Shown here piece after piece: positions 17,130 to 25,262 of a DNA stretch of 64,000 bases. Source of the stretch: Streptomyces endocoffeicus (GTDB lineage: Bacteria; Actinomycetota; Actinomycetes; Streptomycetales; Streptomycetaceae); NCBI RefSeq assembly GCF_016741935.1, contig NZ_JAERRG010000011.1:124001-188000 (forward strand), given 5' to 3'. Each line of letters opens with the position of its first letter. Within the stretch, counting starts at the first letter, position 1. A model generated the notes under the pieces. The model saw only the letters and a list, made by a program, of their open reading frames with translations, had not been told where the DNA came from and made no database searches. Made by a program: the position numbers and the translations under genes.

Positions 17130-17908
17130 CAGAGCTGAACGGGGAACCGGCGGGCATCCGCGAGCTGACGGCGCTGGCCATGACCAACTACGGCCACTTC
17201 ACCACCATGCGGGTGGAGGCCGGGCGGGTACGCGGGCTGTCCCTCCATCTCGACCGGCTGGTACGGGACTGCGGTGTGCTGTTCGGCACCGACCCGGACC
17301 GGGACCGCATCCGCGAACTGGTCCGGCGCACGGTCGCGGACACCACGGGACCGCTCACTGTCCGGGTGACCGTATACGACCCCGACCTCGGGCTGGAGCG
17401 GCCCGGAGCCGAGGCCACGCCGCGGATCCTGGTCACCACCCGGCCCGCCGCCGCGCCCTCGCTGCCCCCGCTGAACGTGCGCATCGCACCGCACCACCGC
17501 GACCTGCCGGAGGTCAAACACGTCGGCCTCTTCGGGCTGCTGCGGCTGCGCCGCCTGGCTCAGCTCGACGGCTACGACGATGTGCTGCTGACGGACGAAC
17601 GGGGCGCGGTGTCCGAGGGCGCGACCTGGAACGTGGGGTTCTTCGACGGCGATCGCCTGCTGTGGCCGGACGCCACGTGCCTGCCCGGCGTCACCCAGCA
17701 ACTGCTCCGCCGCGGCCACGGCGGCCCGCAGCACACCGAGCGGATCGACCCCGACCGGTTCGGCGAACTGCAGGCGGCCTTCGCGCTGAACGCGGGGGCG
17801 GGCGTGCGCCCGATCCGGTCGATCGACGGGGTGGAGTTCGACCCGGAGCATCCGGTCCTGGACACCTTGCGCAAGGTGTACGCCGCGACGGAAGCGGAAC
17901 CGCTGTAG
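17126..17908 (+). CDS. Class IV aminotransferase (PLP enzyme)
   Basis: A 260-residue enzyme of the branched-chain aminotransferase/aminodeoxychorismate lyase fold. The PLP lysine is probably Lys131 in LPEVKHVGLFGLLRLRRLAQ, and the family signature GAVSEGATWNVGFFDGD places the conserved Glu at 164. The ATG at 17126 overlaps the stop of the sigma-factor remnant. The gene is followed by a long repeat-rich gap. The substrate is uncertain; unlike ilvE products it is short, closer to aminodeoxychorismate lyase-like proteins of Streptomyces. Confidence 0.85.
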   Translation: MTELNGEPAGIRELTALAMTNYGHFTTMRVEAGRVRGLSLHLDRLVRDCGVLFGTDPDRDRIRELVRRTVADTTGPLTVRVTVYDPDLGLERPGAEATPRILVTTRPAAAPSLPPLNVRIAPHHRDLPEVKHVGLFGLLRLRRLAQLDGYDDVLLTDERGAVSEGATWNVGFFDGDRLLWPDATCLPGVTQQLLRRGHGGPQHTERIDPDRFGELQAAFALNAGAGVRPIRSIDGVEFDPEHPVLDTLRKVYAATEAEPL

Positions 17909-18068
17909 GACGGTCCGCATGAGGGGTGTCCGGCGGATCGTGCCGCCTGCGGCGGACTGCTCCCCTCCCCGCCCCTTCCCGAAACTGGGACTCCGCCCCA
18001 GACCCCGAAACCGGGGCTCTGCCCCAGGCCCCGGGTCGGGGTATCGGTATGCGGCTCCGCCGCGTGGC

Positions 18069-18111
18069 AGGGGGTCCGCCCCTGGATCCCGGGTCCAGGG
18101 GCGGACCCCCT
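18069..18111. terminator. Perfect 18-bp inverted repeat
   Basis: Two perfectly complementary 18-bp arms (18069-18086 and 18094-18111) around a 7-base TCCCGGG loop. It lies 160 bp past the aminotransferase stop and could act as a factor-independent terminator. Confidence 0.5.
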
Positions 18112-18328
18112 GGTGTCGGGAAGGGGCGGGTAGGGGAAAGATCCGTCGGACCCCCTAGACGGCACGTGTGAGCGGGCTCGCGTGCGGCCGCCCGGCGGGA
18201 GGCGGCCCGTGGCGGGCCGCCCGCCTGCGGCGGGTCCGCCGCCCGGGGTGCCGGGCGGTGGACCCGTGAGCCGCCATGCGTCGTGGGCCGGTCAGCCGGT
18301 GAGAGCCCGGTCGTTGTCGCGGCGCGGG

Positions 18329-18493
18329 GGCGGTGTTGTTGGTGGCCGCGGCTCCGCCCACCAGCGCCTTGAACGGCACCTTCTGCGAACGGATCTCGCC
18401 GACCAGCCGGTCCGCGTCGTCCGCGCCGGCCGTCTCCGGCACCACGGAGACGTAGCCGGCGTCCCCCGAGGCGAAGCGCGCGTAGCGCTGGTC
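18329..18493 (-). pseudogene. MMPL/RND transporter fragment
   Basis: About 55 codons read RYARFASGDAGYVSVVPE, then DDADRLVGEIRSQKVPFKALVGGAAATNNTA. This matches the periplasmic stretch of MMPL-family transporters, where a valine-rich strand, an LVxxIR helix and a VGGxxATN motif follow one another. The flanking sequence in the same frame is low-complexity Arg/Pro with no membrane helices. It looks like the residue of a deleted transporter gene; the neighbouring TetR may once have controlled it. Confidence 0.4.
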
Positions 18494-18578
18494 GGGCCGG
18501 TGGGCGCGGAGTTCCCCGGCCGGGTGGGCACCGAGACGGCGGCGGCCCATGAGCGTCCACCGCGGCCCCGGACAGGGC

Positions 18579-18593
18579 CTAAGCGCTTGCTCA
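18579..18593. promoter_or_regulatory. TetR operator upstream of tetR
   Basis: CTAAGCGCTTGCTCA, containing the perfect palindrome AAGCGCTT, 22 bp upstream of the TetR start. Thirteen of 15 bases match the element upstream of the MaoC gene (19728-19742). Confidence 0.65.
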
Positions 18594-18615
18594 CTCTCCG
18601 TGTAGGGTGTGCGCC

Positions 18616-19251
18616 ATGGACGCGGAGCCCAAGAACACCGGAGGCAAGGTCGAGCCCTGGGGCGACATCACCCCCGACGCCGCCCGGCGGCTGGTGAGCG
18701 CCGCCGTGCACGCCTTCGCGGAGCGTGGCTACCACGCCACCACCACCCGGGACATCGCCAGCCGCGCCGGAATGAGCCCGGCCGCGCTCTACATCCACTA
18801 CAAGACCAAGGAAGAGCTGCTCTACCAGATCAGCAAGGTCGGCCATGAGCGCGCCCTGACGATCGTGGAGCGGGCGCGGGACAGCGAAGGCACCCCCGCC
18901 GAGCGGCTGGCCGACGCCGTCCGCTCCTTCGTCCGCTGGCACGCCGAGCACCACACGACCGCGCGCGTGGTGCAGTACGAGCTCGGCGCGCTCGCGGAGG
19001 AGCACCACGCCGAGGTCATCGCGGTCCGCAAGGCCACGGACGGGGCGGTGCGCTCGATCATCGAGGACGGGGTGAAGGCGGGCGTCTTCGACGTCCCGGA
19101 CGTCCGTGGCACCACGGTCGCGGTGCTGTCCCTGTGCATCGACGTCGCCCGCTGGTTCAACGCCGGCGGGCGCAGCACCCCCGATGAGGTCGGCGACCTC
19201 TACGCGGGTCTGGTGCTGCGCATGGTGGGCGCCGGCGGCGGTCAGACGTAG
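18616..19251 (+). CDS. TetR-family regulator, probable repressor of the MaoC gene
   Basis: A 211-residue TetR protein. The helix-turn-helix spans about 20-65 (FAERGYHATTTRDIASRAG, then MSPAALYIHYKTKEELLYQI). The C-terminal domain, with RWHAEHHTTARVVQYELGALAEEHHAEV, is typical of regulators of acyl-CoA metabolism. It is convergent with the MaoC gene and their stops overlap by 10 bp. The same TAAGCG-type element lies upstream of both genes, so autoregulation plus control of MaoC is likely. The ATG at 18616 follows AGGGTG; a GTG at 18607 is also in frame. Confidence 0.85.
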   Translation: MDAEPKNTGGKVEPWGDITPDAARRLVSAAVHAFAERGYHATTTRDIASRAGMSPAALYIHYKTKEELLYQISKVGHERALTIVERARDSEGTPAERLADAVRSFVRWHAEHHTTARVVQYELGALAEEHHAEVIAVRKATDGAVRSIIEDGVKAGVFDVPDVRGTTVAVLSLCIDVARWFNAGGRSTPDEVGDLYAGLVLRMVGAGGGQT

Positions 19252-19703
19252 TAGCGGACGATGGATTCCGCCACGCACACCGGCTTGTTGCCGCCCTCCC
19301 GCTCCAGGGTCACCGTCAGCGTCATCTGGAGACCGTCCTTGACCTCGGCCACCTCCACGATGCGGCCGGTGGCGCGCAGCCGGGAGCCGACCGGGACGGG
19401 GGAGGGGAAGCGGACCTTGTTGACGCCGTAGTTGATGCCCATGCGCACGCCCTCGACCCGCAGCAGCTGCGGGGTGAACGACGGCAGCAGGGACAGCGTC
19501 AGATAGCCGTGCGCGATCGTGGTGCCGAACGGACCGGCGGCGGCCCGCTCCGGGTCCACATGGATCCACTGGTGGTCGCCGGTCGCGTCGGCGAACAGAT
19601 CGATGCGCTTCTGGTCGATCTCCAGCCAGTCGCTGGGGCCGAGTTCCTCGCCGACCGCGGACCGCAGTTCATCGGGCGAGGTGAAGATCCTGGGCTCTGC
19701 CAT
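19242..19703 (-). CDS. MaoC-type enoyl-CoA hydratase
   Basis: A 153-residue hot-dog-fold protein of the MaoC/(R)-specific enoyl-CoA hydratase family. The hydratase motif shows as FADATGDHQWIHVDPERA, giving the catalytic Asp and His, followed by GTTIAHGYLTLSLL. It would hydrate trans-2-enoyl-CoA in fatty acid or side-chain breakdown. The ATG at 19703 has GGGAGG 5 nt upstream. It stands alone on its strand with a TetR operator copy upstream, and its stop overlaps that of the convergent TetR gene. No partner dehydrogenase is adjacent. Confidence 0.88.
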   Translation of the reverse strand: MAEPRIFTSPDELRSAVGEELGPSDWLEIDQKRIDLFADATGDHQWIHVDPERAAAGPFGTTIAHGYLTLSLLPSFTPQLLRVEGVRMGINYGVNKVRFPSPVPVGSRLRATGRIVEVAEVKDGLQMTLTVTLEREGGNKPVCVAESIVRYYV

Positions 19704-19727
19704 ACGTGCCTCCCGGGCAACCACTCA

Positions 19728-19742
19728 CTAAGCGACTGCTCA
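19728..19742. promoter_or_regulatory. TetR operator upstream of the MaoC gene
   Basis: CTAAGCGACTGCTCA, differing at two positions from the copy upstream of the TetR gene. It lies 25 bp before the MaoC start. Confidence 0.6.
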
Positions 19743-19922
19743 GCATGGTCGGCTGACCTGGGCCCTGTCAACGCGGCCCGCGCCGACGCGGCCATCGGCG
19801 AGCGTCGGTGATCGACGGGCGTCGGTGATCGACGGCTGTCTCAGGGTGATTCCGGCGCGCTCGCCGGTCGTCCGATGCTCAAAGGGTCCGACGAGCGCGC
19901 TCCCGGCCGGGGCGGCCGGGTG

Positions 19923-20534
19923 TCATACGGCGGCGTACCGGCTCATCCGGACCACGCGCCGTGCCGCCGCCAGGGCCTCGGTGGTCAGCAGCGGCAGCGG
20001 CACCACGATGCCGCAGTCCGCGCAGACCGGCCCGGCCGAGGGATAGCGGTCCAGGTCCTCGCGCCAGACCAGGCCCGGCCGGATGCATACCGGGCAGGCC
20101 GCCCCAGGGCCCGACTCCATCGCCGCGATCAGCCGTCGCAGCACATCCGCGAGGCGGTCGCCGGGATGGGCCGAGGGGCTCTCGCAGGGAATGATGTCGC
20201 ATCCGCCCCAGGTGCGCAGATGCCAGTCGTCGACAGCGCTCGGCTGCCGGATGCCGAGAAGTTTCTCCTGCCTGCGCCGGGCGGCGAAGTCCGCCTCGTA
20301 CGCGAGCCACAGTGTGCGGGCCTCCTCGAGCTCCTCAAGGGCGGTGAGCAGTCGTAGGGGGTCCGGCCTGCGATCCTCCGGGGTCATCCCGGAGCGGGTG
20401 CACAGATGATGCCAGGTCGCCCGGTGCCCGTACGGCGCGAACCGTTCCAGGCATTTGCGCAGCGATGTGCGCCGGGCGGTGATGTGTCTGCGTGGATTGC
20501 GAACCTCTCGGGCAAGTGCTCTGAAACCGGCCAC
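19923..20534 (-). CDS. Hypothetical protein with C-terminal zinc ribbon
   Basis: A 203-residue soluble protein that I cannot name. The N-terminal part is basic (REVRNPRRHITARRTSLRKC). The middle is a helical segment rich in Glu/Ala (LLTALEELEEARTLWLAYEADF). The C-terminal third has paired cysteines CPVC and CADCG about 30 residues apart, fitting a zinc ribbon. Starting GTG at 20534 has GGAGG 9 nt upstream. It is divergent from the penicillin acylase gene. Conservation in other Streptomyces is likely but was not checked. Confidence 0.6.
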   Translation of the reverse strand: MAGFRALAREVRNPRRHITARRTSLRKCLERFAPYGHRATWHHLCTRSGMTPEDRRPDPLRLLTALEELEEARTLWLAYEADFAARRRQEKLLGIRQPSAVDDWHLRTWGGCDIIPCESPSAHPGDRLADVLRRLIAAMESGPGAACPVCIRPGLVWREDLDRYPSAGPVCADCGIVVPLPLLTTEALAAARRVVRMSRYAAV

Positions 20535-20734
20535 TTCCTACCACCTCCGCGATTGCGGACCCGACTCGTTGTCGAATGGACGTAACGCAGCGCGATCCGG
20601 ATCCATCGAATTCCCTGGATCTTCGCGGGCAGTCCTCATCCGTCCGCAAATGGAAAGAAGTTGACGCCCGCTCACCTTCCGGGCCGCTAATACCGCCGGT
20701 AACCTCCGTCCGACGGCAATCGGGAGGAGCGCAC

Positions 20735-23569
20735 ATGCGACGACGAACCCCCAGGCCCACCAGAACCCGCAGGCTCACCAGTACCGTGCTCGCCGCGGCC
20801 GCCGCGCTCGGCCTCGGCATCGCCCTCGCGGCCCCGGTGCCCCAGCCGGCCCGGGCGCAGCCCGCCGCGGCGGCCGCCACCGACTACTGCCGGGGCCAGT
20901 GCTCCGACATCCTCCCGCCGGGCGCCACCGGCAACGCCACCCTCGCCGACATCCTCGCCAACCGGGTGCTGGGCACCCACCCCGAGCACACCGCCGACCA
21001 GCTCGGCCCGTACGGCGATCTGGCGAGCGGCTACCCCACCCTCACCGACGACAAGCTGAACAGCTTCTTCAACGACTCCTCCTTCGGAGTCCCCGCCGAC
21101 CAGGTCGCCTCCGTGACCAAGCCGCGCGACGACGTCACGATCACCCGCGACAAGAAGACCGGCGTCCCGCACATCCAGGGCACCACCCGCGAGGGCACCG
21201 AGTACGGCGCCGGATACGCCGCCGCCCAGGACCGGCTGTGGCTGATGGACCTCTTCCGCCATGTGGGCCGCGGCGAGCTGACCCCCTTCGCCGGTGGCGC
21301 CCCCGCCAACCAGGGCCTGGAACAGGACTTCTTCCGCCAGGCGCCGTACACCGAAGAGGACTACCAGGCGCAGATCGACTACATCCTCGCCACCGGCGGG
21401 GAGCGCGGCCGCCAGGCGCTGGCCGACGCCCAGGCGTATGTCGACGGGATCAACGCCTACGCCAAGAAGTCCAAGGACGGCCGGTACTTCCCCGGTGAGT
21501 ACGTGCTCACCGGCCATATCGACGCGATCACCAACGCCGGTGAGATCCAGCCGTTCAAGCTCACCGACCTGATCGCGCTGGCCTCCGTCGTCGGCGCGCT
21601 CTTCGGCAACGGCGGGGGCGGCGAGGTGGAGGGCGCGCTCTCGCTGCTCGCCGCCCAGCAGAAGTACGGCCTCGCCGAGGGCACCAAGGTGTGGGAGTCC
21701 TTCCGGGAGCGCAACGACCCGGAGGCGGCGCTGACCGTACGCGACGGCAGCTTCCCGTACGCCGGCAAGCCCGCCGCGCCCAAGGGCACCGCCCTGCCCG
21801 ACAGCGGCTCGGTCACCCCCGAACAGCTCGTCTACGACCGCGAGGGCGGCGCCGCCACCAAGGCCCGCACCCAGGTCAAGGCCCCCAAGTCGTCCCTGGA
21901 GCCGCTGCGCGGCATCTACGACGACGGGGTGCTGCCCCGCGATCTGTTCAGCCGCAAGAAGGGCATGTCCAACGCGCTCGTGGTCTCCGGCAAGTACACC
22001 GAGAGCGGCCACCCGGTGGCCGTCTTCGGCCCCCAGACCGGCTACTTCGCCCCGCAGCTGCTGATGCTCCAGGAGATCCAGGGCCCGGGGATCAGCGCCC
22101 GCGGCGCCTCCTTCGCGGGGGTCGGGATGTACGTCCAGCTCGGCCGGGGCCAGGACTACGCCTGGAGCGCCACCACCTCCGCCCAGGACATCACCGACAC
22201 CTACGCGGTCGAGCTCTGCTCCCCGGACGGCTCCGCGCCGTCCAAGGACTCCACGTACTACCGCTATCGCGGCGACTGCGTGCAGATGGACAAGCTGGAG
22301 CGGCGCAACGCCTGGAAGCCCACCCTCGCCGACTCCACCGCCGCCGGTTCGTACCGGATGCAGGTCTACCGCACCAAGTACGGGCTGGTGACCCATCGCG
22401 CGACCGTCGGCGGCAAACCGGTGGCCTACACCGTGCTGCGCTCCACCTACCGCCACGAGGCCGACTCCATCGTCGGCTTCCAGATGCTCAACGACCCCGG
22501 CTATGTGACCGACGCCAAGTCCTTCCAGAGCGCGGCACAGCACATCAACTACACCTTCAACTGGTTCTACGCCGACTCCCGGCAGACCGGCTACTACAAC
22601 AGCGGGCTCAACCCGGTGCGCGCCGCGGACGTCGACTCCTCGCTGCCGGTGAAGGCCGAAACCGCCTATGAGTGGCGGGACTTCGACCCGAAGGACAACA
22701 CCTCCGCCGCCACCCCGCCCGCCGAACACCCCCAGTCCATCGACCAGGACTACTACATCAGCTGGAACAACAAGCTGGCCAAGGACTACAGCGCGGCCGG
22801 TTTCGGCAACGGCTCGGTGCACCGCGGCAACCTCCTCGACGACCGGGTGCGCGCCCTGGTCCGCAAGGGCGGTGTCACCCGCTCCGCGCTCACCCGGGCC
22901 ATGGCCGAGGCCGCCGTCACCGATCTGCGCGGCGAGGACGTGCTGCCGGAGCTGCTGAAGGTGGTGCGCTCCAAGCCCATCGACGATCCCCAGCTGGCCA
23001 CGGCCGTACAGCAGCTGGACTCCTGGCAGTCGGCGGGCTCACAGCGCCATGAGACCAGCGCCGGCTCGCACACCTACGGGCACGCCGACGCGGTACGGAT
23101 CATGGACGCCTGGTGGCCGCTGCTGGTCGAGGCCGAGTTCAAGTCCGGCCTGGGCGACGGGCTCTACGACGCGCTGCGCGCCAATCTGACGGTCGACGAA
23201 GCGCCCTCGGCCGGACACGGCCCCACCGGCTCGCACGCCGGGTCGTCCTTCCAGTACGGCTGGTGGTCCTATGTCGACAAGGATCTGCGCACGGTCCTCG
23301 GCGAGGACGTCAAGGGCCCGCTGGCCCGCCCGTACTGCGGCGGCGGACAGCTCGGTGCCTGCCGTGACGCCCTGCTGACCAGCCTGAAGACGGCCGTGGG
23401 CAAGACCGCCGCCCAGGTCTACCCGGGGGACGACAACTGCTCCGCGGGCGACCAGTGGTGTGCCGACGCCATCATCCAGCGGCCGGTCGGCGGGCTCACC
23501 CACGACAAGATCAGCTGGCAGAACCGGCCCACCTTCCAGCAGGTGGTGGAGTTCCCGGCGCACCGCTGA
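20735..23569 (+). CDS. Secreted penicillin acylase family (Ntn hydrolase)
   Basis: A 944-residue precursor. Residues 1-42 are a Sec-type signal peptide (Arg-rich start, then LAAAAALGLGIALAA, cleavage near ARAQPA). The family's alpha-chain motif GAGYAAAQDRLWLMDLFRH lies near 165. Autocatalytic cleavage would expose Ser412 in GMSNALVVSG as the N-terminal nucleophile of the beta chain. A downstream NYTFNWFYADS region fits the substrate and oxyanion region. Homologues hydrolyse aliphatic penicillins, acyl-homoserine lactones or cyclic lipopeptides, so quorum quenching or antibiotic modification is possible. The ATG at 20735 has GGGAGGAG upstream. It is longer than typical enzymes (750-850 residues). 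Confidence 0.9.
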   Translation: MRRRTPRPTRTRRLTSTVLAAAAALGLGIALAAPVPQPARAQPAAAAATDYCRGQCSDILPPGATGNATLADILANRVLGTHPEHTADQLGPYGDLASGYPTLTDDKLNSFFNDSSFGVPADQVASVTKPRDDVTITRDKKTGVPHIQGTTREGTEYGAGYAAAQDRLWLMDLFRHVGRGELTPFAGGAPANQGLEQDFFRQAPYTEEDYQAQIDYILATGGERGRQALADAQAYVDGINAYAKKSKDGRYFPGEYVLTGHIDAITNAGEIQPFKLTDLIALASVVGALFGNGGGGEVEGALSLLAAQQKYGLAEGTKVWESFRERNDPEAALTVRDGSFPYAGKPAAPKGTALPDSGSVTPEQLVYDREGGAATKARTQVKAPKSSLEPLRGIYDDGVLPRDLFSRKKGMSNALVVSGKYTESGHPVAVFGPQTGYFAPQLLMLQEIQGPGISARGASFAGVGMYVQLGRGQDYAWSATTSAQDITDTYAVELCSPDGSAPSKDSTYYRYRGDCVQMDKLERRNAWKPTLADSTAAGSYRMQVYRTKYGLVTHRATVGGKPVAYTVLRSTYRHEADSIVGFQMLNDPGYVTDAKSFQSAAQHINYTFNWFYADSRQTGYYNSGLNPVRAADVDSSLPVKAETAYEWRDFDPKDNTSAATPPAEHPQSIDQDYYISWNNKLAKDYSAAGFGNGSVHRGNLLDDRVRALVRKGGVTRSALTRAMAEAAVTDLRGEDVLPELLKVVRSKPIDDPQLATAVQQLDSWQSAGSQRHETSAGSHTYGHADAVRIMDAWWPLLVEAEFKSGLGDGLYDALRANLTVDEAPSAGHGPTGSHAGSSFQYGWWSYVDKDLRTVLGEDVKGPLARPYCGGGQLGACRDALLTSLKTAVGKTAAQVYPGDDNCSAGDQWCADAIIQRPVGGLTHDKISWQNRPTFQQVVEFPAHR

Positions 23570-23577
23570 GGCCCTGA

Positions 23578-23612
23578 GGGGCGGGGACTCGCACCCGGCG
23601 AGGCCCCGCCCC
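23578..23612. terminator. Bidirectional terminator hairpin
   Basis: GGGGCGGGG (23578-23586) pairs with CCCCGCCCC (23604-23612). Inside, CTCGC pairs with GCGAG around an ACCCG loop. It lies between the convergent acylase and lipase genes. Three copies of GGTCCGCTACCCC follow at about 23613-23660. Confidence 0.65.
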
Positions 23613-23649
23613 GGTCCGCTACCCCGGTCCGCTACCCCGCTCCGGTCCG

Positions 23650-24963
23650 CTACCCCGCTCCGATCCGGCCCGCGCGCAGCACCACCCGGGCCAGCTCCTC
23701 ATGGCAGATGTCGCTGTGCGCCCCGGCCGGCGGCACACCGTGCCGGACCACCTCCGAGACATCGACGCTCACACAGCCTCCGTCCGGGAACGGGCCGTCC
23801 AGCGCCTCGGCCAGCTCCAGCCGCGGGCAGTCCGCCACCGCCCGGACGCCGTCGTACCCCATCGCCCCCCAGCGGATGTCGCCCGGCAGCAGCGAGGCAT
23901 CGTCCCAGGACACCCGCGACGCCACCGGATACAGCAGCCCGAGCGCCGTGTCATGGCGCGAATGGCAGGACACCACCGGCCCGCTGACCCGGCGCGGGGC
24001 GTCGTGCAGCACCCCGCCGCGGTCGGCGGCGTGCGGCAGCCGCTCGGCGAAGGCGTAGTGCGAGAACGCCCCCTGGAGCAGGGTCACCGAGGCCACCGTG
24101 GCGCCCTCCGCCATCCCGGTCAGCGCGAACGACACCAGCCGGCCGCCGAAGCTGTGGCCGACCAGATGGAGCCGCGGCGCGGGCCGGAGGGCCGCGAGTG
24201 CGCCGAGCACCGGCCCGAGGCCCTCGCGCCCGACCGTGCCGGCCCGCCGCTTCATCACGTAGTACGTCCCCTGGCGCAGCAGCTCGTGCGCCCCGTCCCA
24301 GAGGCCGCCGAGCCCGCTGTCGAAGACGGCGCGGTCCTCGGCGTCGGTCTTCCCGCGCGCCTCGGTGAGCGCGGCGGCGAACCGCTCACAGACCTCGGTC
24401 ACGTCCTCCCCGAACATCGCCGGTACGCCGTCCTCGTCCGGCTCCGCGTCCGTGTCCGCCACGTCCCCCGCGCCGCCGGACATCCCGCGGACCCGCACCA
24501 GACCGCGCAGCAGCACCGCGAACTCGTCCAGCGCCACCGGCCGTTCCGGCCGCTCGGCCAGCAGCTCCGCGAGGCGCGCCACGATCTGCTGCCGCCCCGG
24601 GAAGACCAGGTCCAGCGCCCGGTGGGTGTCCGCGTCGAGCCCCGGCGGCGCCCCGGGCGCCTGTTCCCGGGGTAACCCCCCGAGCGACTCGTCGGCGAAC
24701 CGCATCGACGGCCACACCACTCCCACATAGCCCGGCCGCGCCGGGCCCGCCTCGCCGAGCAGCCCCGGGAAGGGCGCGAAGAAGCGGTCGTACAGTCGTG
24801 TGGCCATCGTCCGGGTGTTGTTCCAGCCGTGCGAGAACACCACCAGATCGGTGAGCTCCTGCTGAGCGGCCTGTTCCAGCAGCCGGTCCCGCTGCCGGGT
24901 GTCGACGTCCCCGTCCGCGTCGAATCTCAGCTCCCAGTACGGCCTTACGCTCATCCCCGTCAT
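23650..24963 (-). CDS. Alpha/beta-hydrolase (lipase-like serine esterase), TTA-containing
   Basis: A 437-residue soluble protein. The nucleophile elbow GHSFGG sits in RLHLVGHSFGGRLVSFAL and an N-terminal strand VVFSHGWNN gives the oxyanion region. SCHSRHDTALG may supply the Asp of the triad. There is no signal peptide, so it is intracellular. Codon 97 (genomic 24673-24675) is TTA, the leucine codon read by the bldA tRNA, so expression is probably developmentally gated. It is divergent from a LysR gene that also has a TTA codon. Start 24963 is preceded by GAGGGG; 24954 is an alternative. The substrate is unknown. Confidence 0.7.
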   Translation of the reverse strand: MTGMSVRPYWELRFDADGDVDTRQRDRLLEQAAQQELTDLVVFSHGWNNTRTMATRLYDRFFAPFPGLLGEAGPARPGYVGVVWPSMRFADESLGGLPREQAPGAPPGLDADTHRALDLVFPGRQQIVARLAELLAERPERPVALDEFAVLLRGLVRVRGMSGGAGDVADTDAEPDEDGVPAMFGEDVTEVCERFAAALTEARGKTDAEDRAVFDSGLGGLWDGAHELLRQGTYYVMKRRAGTVGREGLGPVLGALAALRPAPRLHLVGHSFGGRLVSFALTGMAEGATVASVTLLQGAFSHYAFAERLPHAADRGGVLHDAPRRVSGPVVSCHSRHDTALGLLYPVASRVSWDDASLLPGDIRWGAMGYDGVRAVADCPRLELAEALDGPFPDGGCVSVDVSEVVRHGVPPAGAHSDICHEELARVVLRAGRIGAG

Positions 24964-25262
24964 CGTTCTTTCCCCTCGGATGGTCCGATGTGCGTGCATC
25001 GTCCCAACTGCTCCGACCGCTGGCCATACGACACGCGTACGGTCGCCGTCGGACAATCGGCCAGCCGTTCGACTTACCCGGAATGGGACGGGCGGAACCT
25101 GGAATGCCGGGCTCCGTCACCGTCCGGCGATAGGGAATTCCCGAATATCCATCGGAAGAATATCGCCGCTGTACTCGGGATCAGTACATGACAAGGCGCT
25201 GCACTATGCTGCGAACGGAAACGTCATTGGGGTGCCGAATACTCTTCGAGCGGAAGGCCGGA

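Larger units (their letters stand above)
17909..18615. other. Repeat-rich gap with gene remnant
   Basis: This 707-bp gap has no intact gene. 17950-18120 carries dispersed CCTCCCCGCCCCTTCCCGAA and GGGGCTCTGCCCC elements related to the array at 6971-7300. A long inverted repeat lies at 18069-18111, an MMPL-like fragment at 18329-18493 (minus) and a TetR operator at 18579-18593. Confidence 0.6.

Noticed and set aside
20661..20693. TTGACG...TAATAC promoter for the acylase gene
   Set aside because: The spacer is 21 bp, too long for a normal promoter.
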